From positions 3,286,001 to 3,350,000 of the forward strand of contig NZ_CP107783.1 in NCBI RefSeq assembly GCF_036345255.1: a DNA stretch of 64,000 bases, read 5' to 3'. This stretch comes from Streptomyces sp. NBC_00569. GTDB lineage: Bacteria; Actinomycetota; Actinomycetes; Streptomycetales; Streptomycetaceae. Under the pieces are notes generated by a model that saw only the letters and a program-made list of their open reading frames with translations, was not told the DNA's origin and ran no database searches. A program made the translations under genes and the position numbers. This document shows, piece after piece, positions 34,894 through 42,781 of this stretch (positions are counted from its first letter, which is position 1; each line of letters starts with the position of its first letter).

Positions 34894-36629
34894 CGCCGGC
34901 TCCCGGTCGCCATCAGCTGTTCGACCTCGGGTTCCATCCGCTGGTGCAGCGGGGTGAGCTCACCGCGCAGGAAGAGCCGTCGCATGGCCGCCCGCTCCAC
35001 CTTGCCGCTCGTGGTCCGGCGGACCGTGCCCGGCCTGACGAGTACGACACCGGCGGTCCGTACCTCGTACTCCTCGCTGATCCGCTGCTGGACGGCGGCC
35101 GCGAGCCCGGCCAGGTCGATGTCGTAGCGGCTGCCGGAGCGCAGTTCCTGAATGATGACGATCCGCTCCCTGACGCCGGGCAGCGCGAAGGCGGTGGCCG
35201 CGCCGAAGAGACCGCTGACCTGCTGCGCCGTGCGCTCCAGGTCCTGCGGGTAGAGGTTGCGTCCGGCGATGACGATCATGTCCTTGAGCCGGCCGGTGAC
35301 ATGGAGCAGGCCGTCCTGGAGCGCGCCGAGGTCCCCGGTGCGCAGAAAGCCGCTGCCGCCGCCGCTGATCCGGCAGCCGAAGGCCGCGGCGGTCTCGGCC
35401 GGGCGGGCCCAGTAGCCGGGTCCGACGCTCTCGCCACGGACCCAGATCTCCCCGATCCGACCGTCCGGTACCTCGGCGCACGTGTCGGGGTCGACGATGC
35501 GTACGTCGACGGAGGCGGGCGGGCCGCAGTGCGCGACGGTGCGGCCCGGGCCCACGGGGTCGGTCAGACGGCCCTTCTCCAGGGCGGCGGCGTCGACGGC
35601 GCGCCCGGCCGGGGCCGTTCGCGTGCCCGAGACGATGAGGGTCGCCTCGGCCAGGCCGTAGCAGGGCGCCAGGGCGCCGGGGCGGAGCCCTGCTGGGGCG
35701 AACCGCTCGGCAAACGCTTCCAGCGTCGCGGCGTCTATGGGCTCGCCGCCGTTGACCGCGGTCTCCCAGCCGGACAGGTCGAGGCCCGCGAGTTGTGTGT
35801 CGTTGACGCGGCGCACGCACATCTCGTACGCGAAGTCGGGGGCGGCGCTGACGGTCAGGCCGTACCGCGAGACGGTCTCCAGCCAGTTCGCCGGGCGCTT
35901 GACGAACGCGGTCGGGGTCAGCAAGACGGCGGTGCCGCCGAGCCACAGCGCGTGCAGCAACTGGCCGACGAGGCCCATGTCGTGGTGCAGCGGCAGCCAG
36001 CCGCCGAGCCGCGTGCCGGGGCGAGTTCCGAGTGCCTCGTGGATGGCCCGCTGGTTGGCGAGCAGGCTGCGGTGGGTGACGATCACGCCGCGCGGATCGC
36101 GGGTCGAGCCGGAGGTGTACTGGAGGTAGGCGACCGTGTCGGGGCCGGGCGCGAAGGGCTCCCACGGCCCTGCGTCGGCGAGCGCGGCGGGGCCGTCGGC
36201 CGGCAGACAGACGACGTCGCCGTGTCCGGTGCGGGCGAGCAGCTGGGAGACGTCGGCCGCTTCCGTGGTGGACGTGAGCACGCACGCCACGGCGGCTTCC
36301 TTGAGGATGCCGGCGAAGCGGTCGTCGTGGTGGCCGTGCCCGCCGGTCGGGGCGACGGGGACAGCGATCGCTCCCGAGTACAGGCAGGCGAGGAAGCTGG
36401 TGACGAACAGCGCGCGGGAGCGGTGTGCGATGAGCACCCGGTCCCCCGGGCCGACGTGCCGGCCGAGCACGGCCGCCAAGTGGCGTGCCTGACGGTCCAG
36501 TTCGCCGTAAGTGATCGTTTCGGGCCGCAAGGTGCCCTCGTGCTCGGTGAGGAGGATCAACGCCTCCTGGTCCGGCGTCTCGGCCGCCTGGGCCTGGATG
36601 TGCTCCGTAAAGGTCTGGTGACCGCTCAC
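34890..36629 (-). CDS. Fatty acyl-AMP ligase
   Basis: Encodes 579 residues from a GTG at 36629 after GGGAGGGGGAGGC. It is an ANL-superfamily enzyme of the FAAL subgroup: YLQYTSGSTRDPRG phosphate loop, WLPLHHDMGLVGQLLHALW, CYGLAEATLIVSGT, and TGDLGALQDGLLHVTGRLKD. FAALs make acyl adenylates and load them on carrier proteins, not CoA. The open frame runs further upstream but without similarity. The gene follows the epsilon subunit and is coupled to the acyl-CoA dehydrogenase. The ACP domain at 31860 is the nearest acceptor. A free carboxylic acid may therefore be a precursor of the product (inference). Confidence 0.93.
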   Translation of the reverse strand: MSGHQTFTEHIQAQAAETPDQEALILLTEHEGTLRPETITYGELDRQARHLAAVLGRHVGPGDRVLIAHRSRALFVTSFLACLYSGAIAVPVAPTGGHGHHDDRFAGILKEAAVACVLTSTTEAADVSQLLARTGHGDVVCLPADGPAALADAGPWEPFAPGPDTVAYLQYTSGSTRDPRGVIVTHRSLLANQRAIHEALGTRPGTRLGGWLPLHHDMGLVGQLLHALWLGGTAVLLTPTAFVKRPANWLETVSRYGLTVSAAPDFAYEMCVRRVNDTQLAGLDLSGWETAVNGGEPIDAATLEAFAERFAPAGLRPGALAPCYGLAEATLIVSGTRTAPAGRAVDAAALEKGRLTDPVGPGRTVAHCGPPASVDVRIVDPDTCAEVPDGRIGEIWVRGESVGPGYWARPAETAAAFGCRISGGGSGFLRTGDLGALQDGLLHVTGRLKDMIVIAGRNLYPQDLERTAQQVSGLFGAATAFALPGVRERIVIIQELRSGSRYDIDLAGLAAAVQQRISEEYEVRTAGVVLVRPGTVRRTTSGKVERAAMRRLFLRGELTPLHQRMEPEVEQLMATGSRR

Positions 36630-36756
36630 GCCTCCCCCTCCCGTGCCGTGGCGCCGTCCCCGGGGACGGCCGACGGCAGGCTCTGCTGTCGGCGAGGCGG
36701 CGGTGTGCCCCCGGAGGGGCCTGCGCCTGGCCGGTGGATGTACGGCGAACTCGCGT

Positions 36757-36948
36757 TCACGGCGTGTCCCCGATGGCGCGGGGCGCGTGCCCGCCGCCCT
36801 TGACGGTCCAGCCCGCGTAAGCGGCCTTGGTCTCGTCGTCGGGCTCACCCGCACGCCGCACGAGGGCGAGCAGCACGGCGGTGACGGCCGCCAGCTCGGC
36901 CTCGTCAGGCAGGCCGCGGACGACAGTGATACGCATCTGGTTCACCAT
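36757..36948 (-). CDS. Acyl-CoA carboxylase epsilon subunit-like protein
   Basis: Encodes 63 residues. MRITVVRGLPDEAELAAVTA, followed by an Ala/Leu helix and YAGWTVKGG, matches the short epsilon subunits that stabilise actinobacterial acyl-CoA carboxylases. The beta subunit is encoded 11 kb away at 23806, so the two cluster-borne subunits are split. Start is either ATG 36948 or the fifth codon ATG; neither has a strong ribosome binding site. It opens the epsilon-FAAL-ACAD-ACP/AT-PPTase run and lies downstream of a strong terminator. Confidence 0.82.
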   Translation of the reverse strand: MVNQMRITVVRGLPDEAELAAVTAVLLALVRRAGEPDDETKAAYAGWTVKGGGHAPRAIGDTP

Positions 36949-36994
36949 GAGGACACTGTGCGCGCACGCGCTAGAAGCGGGCTCGTGCCCCGGA

Positions 36995-37036
36995 CGTACC
37001 GGAGCCGAGGACCTGATGGCCCTCGGCTCCGGTACG
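36995..37036 (-). terminator. Terminator after the tandem monooxygenase gene
   Basis: A 16-bp perfect stem (36995-37010 with 37021-37036) with a 10-nt loop lies just past the monooxygenase stop. It ends the unit that begins with citramalate synthase. Confidence 0.88.
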
Positions 37037-37054
37037 GGTGGAGTGCCGCTCGTG

Positions 37055-37687
37055 TCAGGCGAGGACGCGTTCGTACGCCACGTGCCGGCTTCGTGACACC
37101 TCGATGTCCGCGGTGCGGCGCAGCTGCTCGGTCAGCGCACGGTGACCGCTGTCGGCCAGGGCCCGCTCGCAGTCCGCGGTGTCCCGCCACCACTGGACGG
37201 CCGTGTAGGTGTCGGGGCGGAGCGTCGACCGCAGCAGATCGCTGCCGCCGAAGCCGCCGAGCCGGTCGAAGTGCTCGTTGGTCTCGGCGAACAGCCGCTC
37301 GAACGAGGACGACGTGGCGCCCAGGGTCGTGGCCTGGGTCAGGATGACGTTCTCCGCACCCACGACGGCGTTCTCCTTGAGCACCCGCTCCACGCTCACG
37401 GCCTGGTCCACCTCGGTGCTGACGAGCGGGCCGAGCTTTTTGACGTGGGCCTGGAAGGTGTCGTCGTGGACGGTGTCGAGGAAGCCCCGCATCGTCCGCC
37501 AGTGCCCGAGGTGGACGTACACATCAGGGCGTTCGACGAGCTGGACGGTCACCAGGAAGTCGAAGCCCTCACGTCGGCGCAGGTACTGGGAGTGGTCCCG
37601 GAACTCACGCTCGAACCATGCGGGATCGCCCTTGACCTCGAACCGGTTGACCACCGTGAGCGGTGTGTCCTGACTACGACTGTGCAC
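37055..37687 (-). CDS. Tandem antibiotic-biosynthesis monooxygenase (ABM) domain protein
   Basis: Encodes 210 residues from a GTG at 37687, which overlaps the aromatase stop by 14 bases. Two ferredoxin-like ABM domains are visible, about residues 10-100 (VVNRFEVKGDPAWFEREF, VYVHLGHWRTMRGFLD) and 115-205 (FERLFAETNEHFDRLGG, YTAVQWWRDTADCERAL). Family members such as ActVA-Orf6 and SnoaB oxidise anthrone-like rings to quinones without metal or flavin. It is co-transcribed with the aromatase and KAS III, so it most likely oxygenates the aromatised intermediate. Confidence 0.87.
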   Translation of the reverse strand: MHSRSQDTPLTVVNRFEVKGDPAWFEREFRDHSQYLRRREGFDFLVTVQLVERPDVYVHLGHWRTMRGFLDTVHDDTFQAHVKKLGPLVSTEVDQAVSVERVLKENAVVGAENVILTQATTLGATSSSFERLFAETNEHFDRLGGFGGSDLLRSTLRPDTYTAVQWWRDTADCERALADSGHRALTEQLRRTADIEVSRSRHVAYERVLA

Positions 37688-38663
37688 GCGCTTCCTCCGC
37701 GAACTGCTTGGCATGACGCAAGGTGGTGGAGCTGTTGGTCCCGAGCGCCTTGCGCACCAGCGCGCGGGCCTCGGCGAGCGTGGCGTCCGGGCCCAGCGCG
37801 GTGCGTACACCTCCCGGGTCCAGGGTCACGGTGTGCCACGACGTGGCCCGGACACTGCCGTCACCCAGCGATTCGATCACCCAGCGTCCGGTGTGGCCGC
37901 TCATCGCGACCGGCACCCTGAGCTGCTTGTAGACGATGACCTTGCGGTCCTCGAAGCAGACGCGGACCGAGGTGGTGTTGTGCGTCGATCCGTCCGGGCT
38001 CGCGGTGTCCATGTCCATGTGCTGGATGCCGGCCTCGTCCTCGGTGAGGTCGAGGCGGGCCACGTGCGGAAGCCGCTGCGGCCACAGGTCGGCGCGGTCC
38101 AGGAAAGCGAAGACGTCGCCGGCCGCGCCGAAGACGGTCTCGGAGTCGCTGAAGGTGAAGTGGAGTTCCTCGCGCGCGTCAGCCAGCTCGGCGGTGTTCT
38201 TGAGGGCGAGGAGCTCGGCGCGGCTGTTGCCGTCGACGGCCTGCTCGATGAGTTCCTCGGCGGCCGGGTCCCCGTCGACGGCACGGTAGTCGTGCAGCAG
38301 CGTGACGCGGGTGGTGCCGTCCTCCAGCTCCTGGACGCGCCACTCACCGCCCATCTCCGCGACGGGGGCGGCGGTGACCACCTGGCGGAAGGTGATGGTG
38401 CGGGCCGCCGGGTCGAGGACCCGGCGCGAGGTCCAGGTGCGCACCTTGTCCCCGGCGACCGCCCAGATGCGCAGGAGTTGCTCGCCGCCTTCGGCGGGGG
38501 CCTCCTCGAGCACCTCGACGTGCACGGTGGGCCCGAACACCTGCGGCCACTCGGCGACATCGGCCACCAGCGCGTACACGGCGGCGGGGGCCGCGGCCAC
38601 GGTGATGGAGTGCTCCGTGACGTGGAGCTCTGCGGTCTCGGACGTGGTGGTGGTCGGCGCCAC
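37674..38663 (-). CDS. Didomain polyketide aromatase/cyclase
   Basis: Encodes 329 residues from a GTG at 38663; AAGGGA lies upstream. Two START/SRPBCC helix-grip domains, about residues 15-160 and 170-315, match the didomain aromatase/cyclases of reducing type II PKSs (ActVII type). Each domain starts with the typical pattern (SITVAAAPAAVYALVADVAEWPQ and the ETVFGAAGDVFAFLDRADLWP region). It aromatises the first ring of the ketoreduced chain. Together with the ketoreductase at 49309 it points to a C9-reduced aromatic polyketide. It lies 94 bp after the KAS III gene. Confidence 0.93.
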   Translation of the reverse strand: MAPTTTTSETAELHVTEHSITVAAAPAAVYALVADVAEWPQVFGPTVHVEVLEEAPAEGGEQLLRIWAVAGDKVRTWTSRRVLDPAARTITFRQVVTAAPVAEMGGEWRVQELEDGTTRVTLLHDYRAVDGDPAAEELIEQAVDGNSRAELLALKNTAELADAREELHFTFSDSETVFGAAGDVFAFLDRADLWPQRLPHVARLDLTEDEAGIQHMDMDTASPDGSTHNTTSVRVCFEDRKVIVYKQLRVPVAMSGHTGRWVIESLGDGSVRATSWHTVTLDPGGVRTALGPDATLAEARALVRKALGTNSSTTLRHAKQFAEEARAQS

Positions 38664-38757
38664 GGCAAATTCCCTTCGGACTGTCCGCTGCAGGGCGGAT
38701 CACAAGGTTGGCATGAGGTGATCGAGCGGGACTGGAGAACCGGTGGAACGTCGTCAA

Positions 38758-39789
38758 CTACTGGGCCCAGTCAGGACGTTCGAGCATGTCGATCACTGCG
38801 CAGCCCCAGCTGTAACCGGCGCCGACGCTGACCAGGACGATCCGGTCGCCCGGCGCCGCGCGCCCCGAGACGGTCAGGTGGTCGAGGCCGGCGAACTGGT
38901 CGCCCGCGCCGAGGTGCCCGACCGTGCGGCTGTAGTCCCATGTGGTGCGGGCGGGGTCGATGCCGAACGGCTTGTAGTAGATGGACGTCAGGCGCCGTTT
39001 GCCGAAGTGCGGCAGTACCACCCAGTCGGCTTCGGCGAGTTCGGAGCCGGCGTCGGCCAACGCCTGCTTGATGACCGTCTGCTGGCCGCTGTGGGCCCGG
39101 GAGATCGCGTACGACATTCCGGCGCGGCCGACGAAGGCACGCTTGGCCGCCTCGAAGTCGACGGGGATGCGGTGGCCGAACGGGGCCTTGGTGAAGGGGT
39201 CGTCGCCGCGGTGCAGCGGCTCGAGGTCCGGGTCCGCGTGCAGCGCGAGCGAGACGAGGCGGGCGTGGCCGCCGCGCCGGGAGAGCACTAGCGAGGTGGC
39301 GCCGTCCGCGTAGGGCGTTCCGGGGTCGGTGTTCCAGCGGTCGATGCCCGGGGCGCAGAAGCGGTCGGCGGTGGTGATGAGGGCGTCGCTGTGGCCGTGG
39401 CCTGCGGTGAGGTAGGCGCTCGCCAGGTCGAGGGCGGCGAGCCCGCCGTTGGACATCTGCCGTATCTCGACGGCCTGGCAGGTGTTGCCGAGTGCCTCGC
39501 GCTGGATGTACGAGGCGACCGGCCATAGGTCCTGGCCCTGGTGGTAGGTGTCCGCGTGCAGCAGGAGATCCACGTCGCCGCCGTGCGTGCCGGCCCGGCT
39601 CAGAGCGGTGTGTGCGGCGGCCGCGGCCATTTCGGCAGCCGACTCGTCGGGCGAGTAGGCCACCGACTCCATGCCGGTCGCCGCGGCCGTCCGGGGTGGG
39701 CAGGCCCCGGAGGCGACGGCATCGGCGATCGTGAGGCGGGTGGGAAGCCGTGTGGAGGTCCCCCGTATGTAGACGTCTTCCAGACGCAC
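38758..39789 (-). CDS. KAS III-like enzyme with serine in place of the catalytic cysteine
   Basis: Encodes 343 residues from a GTG at 39789; GGAGAGACT precedes it. The thiolase fold fits the DpsC/CerJ/ChlB-type branch of KAS III. The nucleophile position is Ser113 (EIRQMSNGGLAALD, where FabH has AACSG). His261 is in VLPHFGKRRL. The usual GNTSAAS asparagine region reads VGHLGAGDQF, with an Asp as in CerJ-like acyltransferases. DpsC, which primes doxorubicin synthesis with propionyl-CoA, also uses serine. The enzyme therefore probably loads the starter or transfers an acyl group rather than acting as a normal FabH. It follows citramalate synthase by 17 bp. Confidence 0.9.
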   Translation of the reverse strand: MRLEDVYIRGTSTRLPTRLTIADAVASGACPPRTAAATGMESVAYSPDESAAEMAAAAAHTALSRAGTHGGDVDLLLHADTYHQGQDLWPVASYIQREALGNTCQAVEIRQMSNGGLAALDLASAYLTAGHGHSDALITTADRFCAPGIDRWNTDPGTPYADGATSLVLSRRGGHARLVSLALHADPDLEPLHRGDDPFTKAPFGHRIPVDFEAAKRAFVGRAGMSYAISRAHSGQQTVIKQALADAGSELAEADWVVLPHFGKRRLTSIYYKPFGIDPARTTWDYSRTVGHLGAGDQFAGLDHLTVSGRAAPGDRIVLVSVGAGYSWGCAVIDMLERPDWAQ

Positions 39790-39806
39790 AGTCTCTCCAA
39801 GGCAGG

Positions 39807-41447
39807 TCAGGGGCGGATCGGTTCGACCGAGGCCATGAGGCGGTGGGCGGGCGCGTCCGGGGCCTGGGCCGGCGGTTCGTCGAGCAGGACGTAGTGGACG
39901 GCGTCGAGGAGCGCGTGCCAGCTGGCCGCGGTCGTGTTCGCGCCGACGCCGACGGTGCCCCAGCGGCGGCTGCCGGCCCGGTAGGAGATGAGGACGCGGG
40001 CGTCGGCGCTGCTGCCGGTCTCGCCGCTGAGCACCCGGACCCGGTAGTCGGTCAGCTCCAGCCGGGACAGGGCCGGGAAGCAGGGGTCGAGAGCGGCGTG
40101 CAGCGCGGTGTCCAGGGCGTTGACCGGGCCGTTGCCGTGTCCGGTCGCGGTGATGGCCCGGCCCTGGACGGACAGGCGCACGGTGGCCTCGGTGCGGACC
40201 TCGTCGCCGTGCACCCCCAAGACCCCCACGGACCACGACTCGACCTCGAACGGCTGGGACCGCGGGGCGCCCGTGAGCTCCTCGCGCAGCAGCAGCTCGA
40301 ACGAGGCGTCGGCGGACTCGAAGCTGTAGCCGGCGTTCTCGAGTTCCTTGACGCGGGTCGCGGCGCGGGCCACTTCGTCGGACCCCGCCTCGACGTCGTA
40401 GCCCAGCTCGCGCGCCTTGAGCTCGATGGAGGAGCGGCCGCCCATGTCGGAGACGAGCGTGCGCATCGCGTTGCCCACCAGGGCCGGGCGGGTGTGCTGG
40501 TAGAGGTCGGGGTCGACCCGCAGGGCCGAGGCGTGCAGCCCGGCCTTGTGCGTGAAGGCCGATTCGCCGATGTAGGGCGCGGCGCCGCTGCCGGGCAGCT
40601 CGGTCAGTTCGGCGATGGCCCGGCCGGTCGCGGCGAGGCCCGCCAGCCGCTCGAGCGGGACGACCTCGCGGCCGCGCTTGAGCACAAGGTTGGCGATGAC
40701 GGTGAACAGGTCCGCGTTGCCGCACCGCTCGCCGTAGCCGTGGGCGGTGCCCTGGGCCTGGACGGCGCCGGCGTCGACGGCCGCCATGGTGTTGGCGACG
40801 GCGCAACCGGTGTCGTTGTGGCAGTGGATGCCGAGCTGTACGCCGGTCAGGGCGCGCGTCTCGGCGACGACGGCCGCGACCTCGTCGGGCAGGGAGCCGC
40901 CGTTGGTGTCGCACAGGACGACGGTCTCCGCGCCGGCCTCGGCCGCGGTGCGCACGACGGCGAGGGCGTACTCGCGGTTGAGCTGATAGCCGTCGAAGTA
41001 GTGCTCCGCGTCGACGAAGACCCGCCGCCCCGCGTGCACCAGGTGGCGCACCGTGCCGCCGATCATGGAAAGGTTCTCCGCGAGGGTGGTGCGCAGCGCG
41101 TCGCGCACATGGCCCGTGTGGCTCTTGGCGACGAGGGTCACCACGGGGGTCTCGGCCGCGAGCAGGGCCCGTACCTGCGGGTCTACTGGGGCCGGGACGC
41201 CGGGCCGGCGGGTGGCTCCGAACGCGGCGAGGACGGCGTGCTTCAGGTCGAGTTCGGTGCGGGCCCGGCGGAAGAACTCGGTGTCCCGCGGTACGGCCCC
41301 GGGCCAGCCGCCCTCGATGAAGCCGACCCCGAGTCCGTCGAGCTCACGTGCGACGGCGAGCTTGTCCTCGACCGTCAGCACCATGCCTTCCTGCTGGGCG
41401 CCGTCGCGCAGGGTCGTGTCGTAGAGCTGGAAGCTCCGCTCGGCCAT
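39807..41447 (-). CDS. cimA: Citramalate synthase (CimA-type, LeuA superfamily)
   Basis: Encodes 546 residues; AAGGGAGGGGCG precedes the ATG. It belongs to the HMGL-like TIM-barrel family: LYDTTLRDGAQQEGMVLTVEDK and, with divalent-metal ligands, LGIHCHNDTGCAVANTMAAV. A LeuA-type C-terminal regulatory domain covers about residues 380-520. The length and N terminus fit (R)-citramalate synthase, which condenses pyruvate with acetyl-CoA and leads to 2-oxobutyrate and isoleucine. The related 2-isopropylmalate or homocitrate activities cannot be excluded. Because it heads the unit with KAS III and aromatase, it probably makes a starter precursor (inference). Confidence 0.88.
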   Translation of the reverse strand: MAERSFQLYDTTLRDGAQQEGMVLTVEDKLAVARELDGLGVGFIEGGWPGAVPRDTEFFRRARTELDLKHAVLAAFGATRRPGVPAPVDPQVRALLAAETPVVTLVAKSHTGHVRDALRTTLAENLSMIGGTVRHLVHAGRRVFVDAEHYFDGYQLNREYALAVVRTAAEAGAETVVLCDTNGGSLPDEVAAVVAETRALTGVQLGIHCHNDTGCAVANTMAAVDAGAVQAQGTAHGYGERCGNADLFTVIANLVLKRGREVVPLERLAGLAATGRAIAELTELPGSGAAPYIGESAFTHKAGLHASALRVDPDLYQHTRPALVGNAMRTLVSDMGGRSSIELKARELGYDVEAGSDEVARAATRVKELENAGYSFESADASFELLLREELTGAPRSQPFEVESWSVGVLGVHGDEVRTEATVRLSVQGRAITATGHGNGPVNALDTALHAALDPCFPALSRLELTDYRVRVLSGETGSSADARVLISYRAGSRRWGTVGVGANTTAASWHALLDAVHYVLLDEPPAQAPDAPAHRLMASVEPIRP

Positions 41448-41575
41448 CGCCCCTCCCTTGTCCTGTATGCGCCGGTGATACCGGCCTCCGGATGGTGACC
41501 CCACCGTCCGGCGGCGGACCGGAGAACGGCTCGAGCGGTGATGGACCGCGCGGCGGGACCGCAGGACGCCCGGAG

Positions 41576-42622
41576 TCAGTGGTACGGGGCGGGCGTGCGG
41601 CTGAAGCGCGGGGCCACCGTGGAGGGACCGCTGCCGCGTGCCTGGTGGTGCGGATGCGCGGCGGCCTCGGCGGCGCTCAGCACCGGCGTCACACACGCCT
41701 CGGTTCCCTCGAAGTGCTGCGCCCAGTGGTCGCGGGTGGCGCCGACGAAGCGGTGCGCGAACTCCCGGCGCAGAGCCGGCCAGTTGCGCGGGTCGTCACG
41801 GTCGGGCAGCGCCGCCGCGTCGAGTCCGAGGCCGTGGAGCAGCGCCGCGTAGAAGCGCTCCTCGAGCGCGCCGACCGCGACGTACCCGCCGTCGGCGCAC
41901 GCGTAGCAGGTGTAGAACGGGGCGCCGCCGTCGAGCAGGTTCGTGCCGCGCTCGTGCCGCCACTGTCCTGCCGACCGCATGCCGACGAGCATGCCGAGCA
42001 TCGCGCCGACGCCGTCCACGATCGCCGCGTCGACGACCCGGCCGGCGCCGGTCGACCCGCGTTCGTACAGGGCCGCGAGGACACCGGCGAGCAGGAACAT
42101 GGAGCCGCCCCCGAAGTCCCCCAGGAAGTTCACCGGGACGACGGGCGGGCCGCCGGACTCGCCGATCGCGTACAGGGCACCGGTCAGGGCCAGGTAGTTG
42201 ATGTCGTGTCCGGGGGCCGCGGCGAGCGGCCCGTCCTGGCCCCAGCCCGTCATCCGGGCGTACACGAGCGCCGGGTTGCGTTCCAGACACACCTCGGGCC
42301 CGATGCCGAGCCGCTCCGCGACACCTGGCCGGAAGCCCTCGATCAGGACGTCGGAGCTCTCCAGAAGACTCAGGAGCTCCTCGACGTCGTCCGGGCTCTT
42401 CAGATCCAGCGCGATACGGTGCCGGCCCCGGTCGAGTTCCTGGTGCCATTCTTCGAAGGAGCGCCGTCCGTCGGCCCGGTCGACCCGGATCACCTCGGCG
42501 CCGAGATCGGCGAGGATCATACAGGCGAAGGGCACCGGCCCGATCGCCGCCAGTTCGACCACCCGCAGCCCGCTCAGCGGGCCGGTCCCCCGGGACCGCC
42601 CCTCACTTGTCGCTATGCCCAT
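41576..42622 (-). CDS. CaiB/BaiF-family enzyme, alpha-methylacyl-CoA racemase type
   Basis: Encodes 348 residues. Typical features are LSGLRVVELAAIGPVPFACMIL (read as several shorter blocks), LADLGAEVIRVDR, GHDINYLALTGAL and FLGDFGGGSM. The histidine and aspartates of GHDINY and GDFGGG resemble the catalytic pair of alpha-methylacyl-CoA racemases more than the aspartyl-CoA intermediate of CoA transferases. It may epimerise a 2-methylacyl-CoA. With citramalate synthase downstream in the same direction, this fits a branched starter such as 2-methylbutyryl-CoA (inference). It is divergent from the P450 gene. Confidence 0.85.
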   Translation of the reverse strand: MGIATSEGRSRGTGPLSGLRVVELAAIGPVPFACMILADLGAEVIRVDRADGRRSFEEWHQELDRGRHRIALDLKSPDDVEELLSLLESSDVLIEGFRPGVAERLGIGPEVCLERNPALVYARMTGWGQDGPLAAAPGHDINYLALTGALYAIGESGGPPVVPVNFLGDFGGGSMFLLAGVLAALYERGSTGAGRVVDAAIVDGVGAMLGMLVGMRSAGQWRHERGTNLLDGGAPFYTCYACADGGYVAVGALEERFYAALLHGLGLDAAALPDRDDPRNWPALRREFAHRFVGATRDHWAQHFEGTEACVTPVLSAAEAAAHPHHQARGSGPSTVAPRFSRTPAPYH

Positions 42623-42781
42623 GCCGTGAGGCTAGGGAGGCGCGCCCGAACCCCTCTCGCGCCCGGCTGGAGCGCGGGCGGCGACTCCACCTGTGCCCGA
42701 GCGCGCGCTGGCAGCGTGCTTCAAGAACTGCTGTCTGTCCGGTTCTTCATGAGGAAACTCCCCCAGGAGGAAGGATTCACT

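Noticed and set aside
41488..41511. Possible terminator between the racemase-family gene and citramalate synthase
   Set aside because: On the transcribed strand the stem has a C-A mismatch and is short. Read-through into citramalate synthase is plausible.
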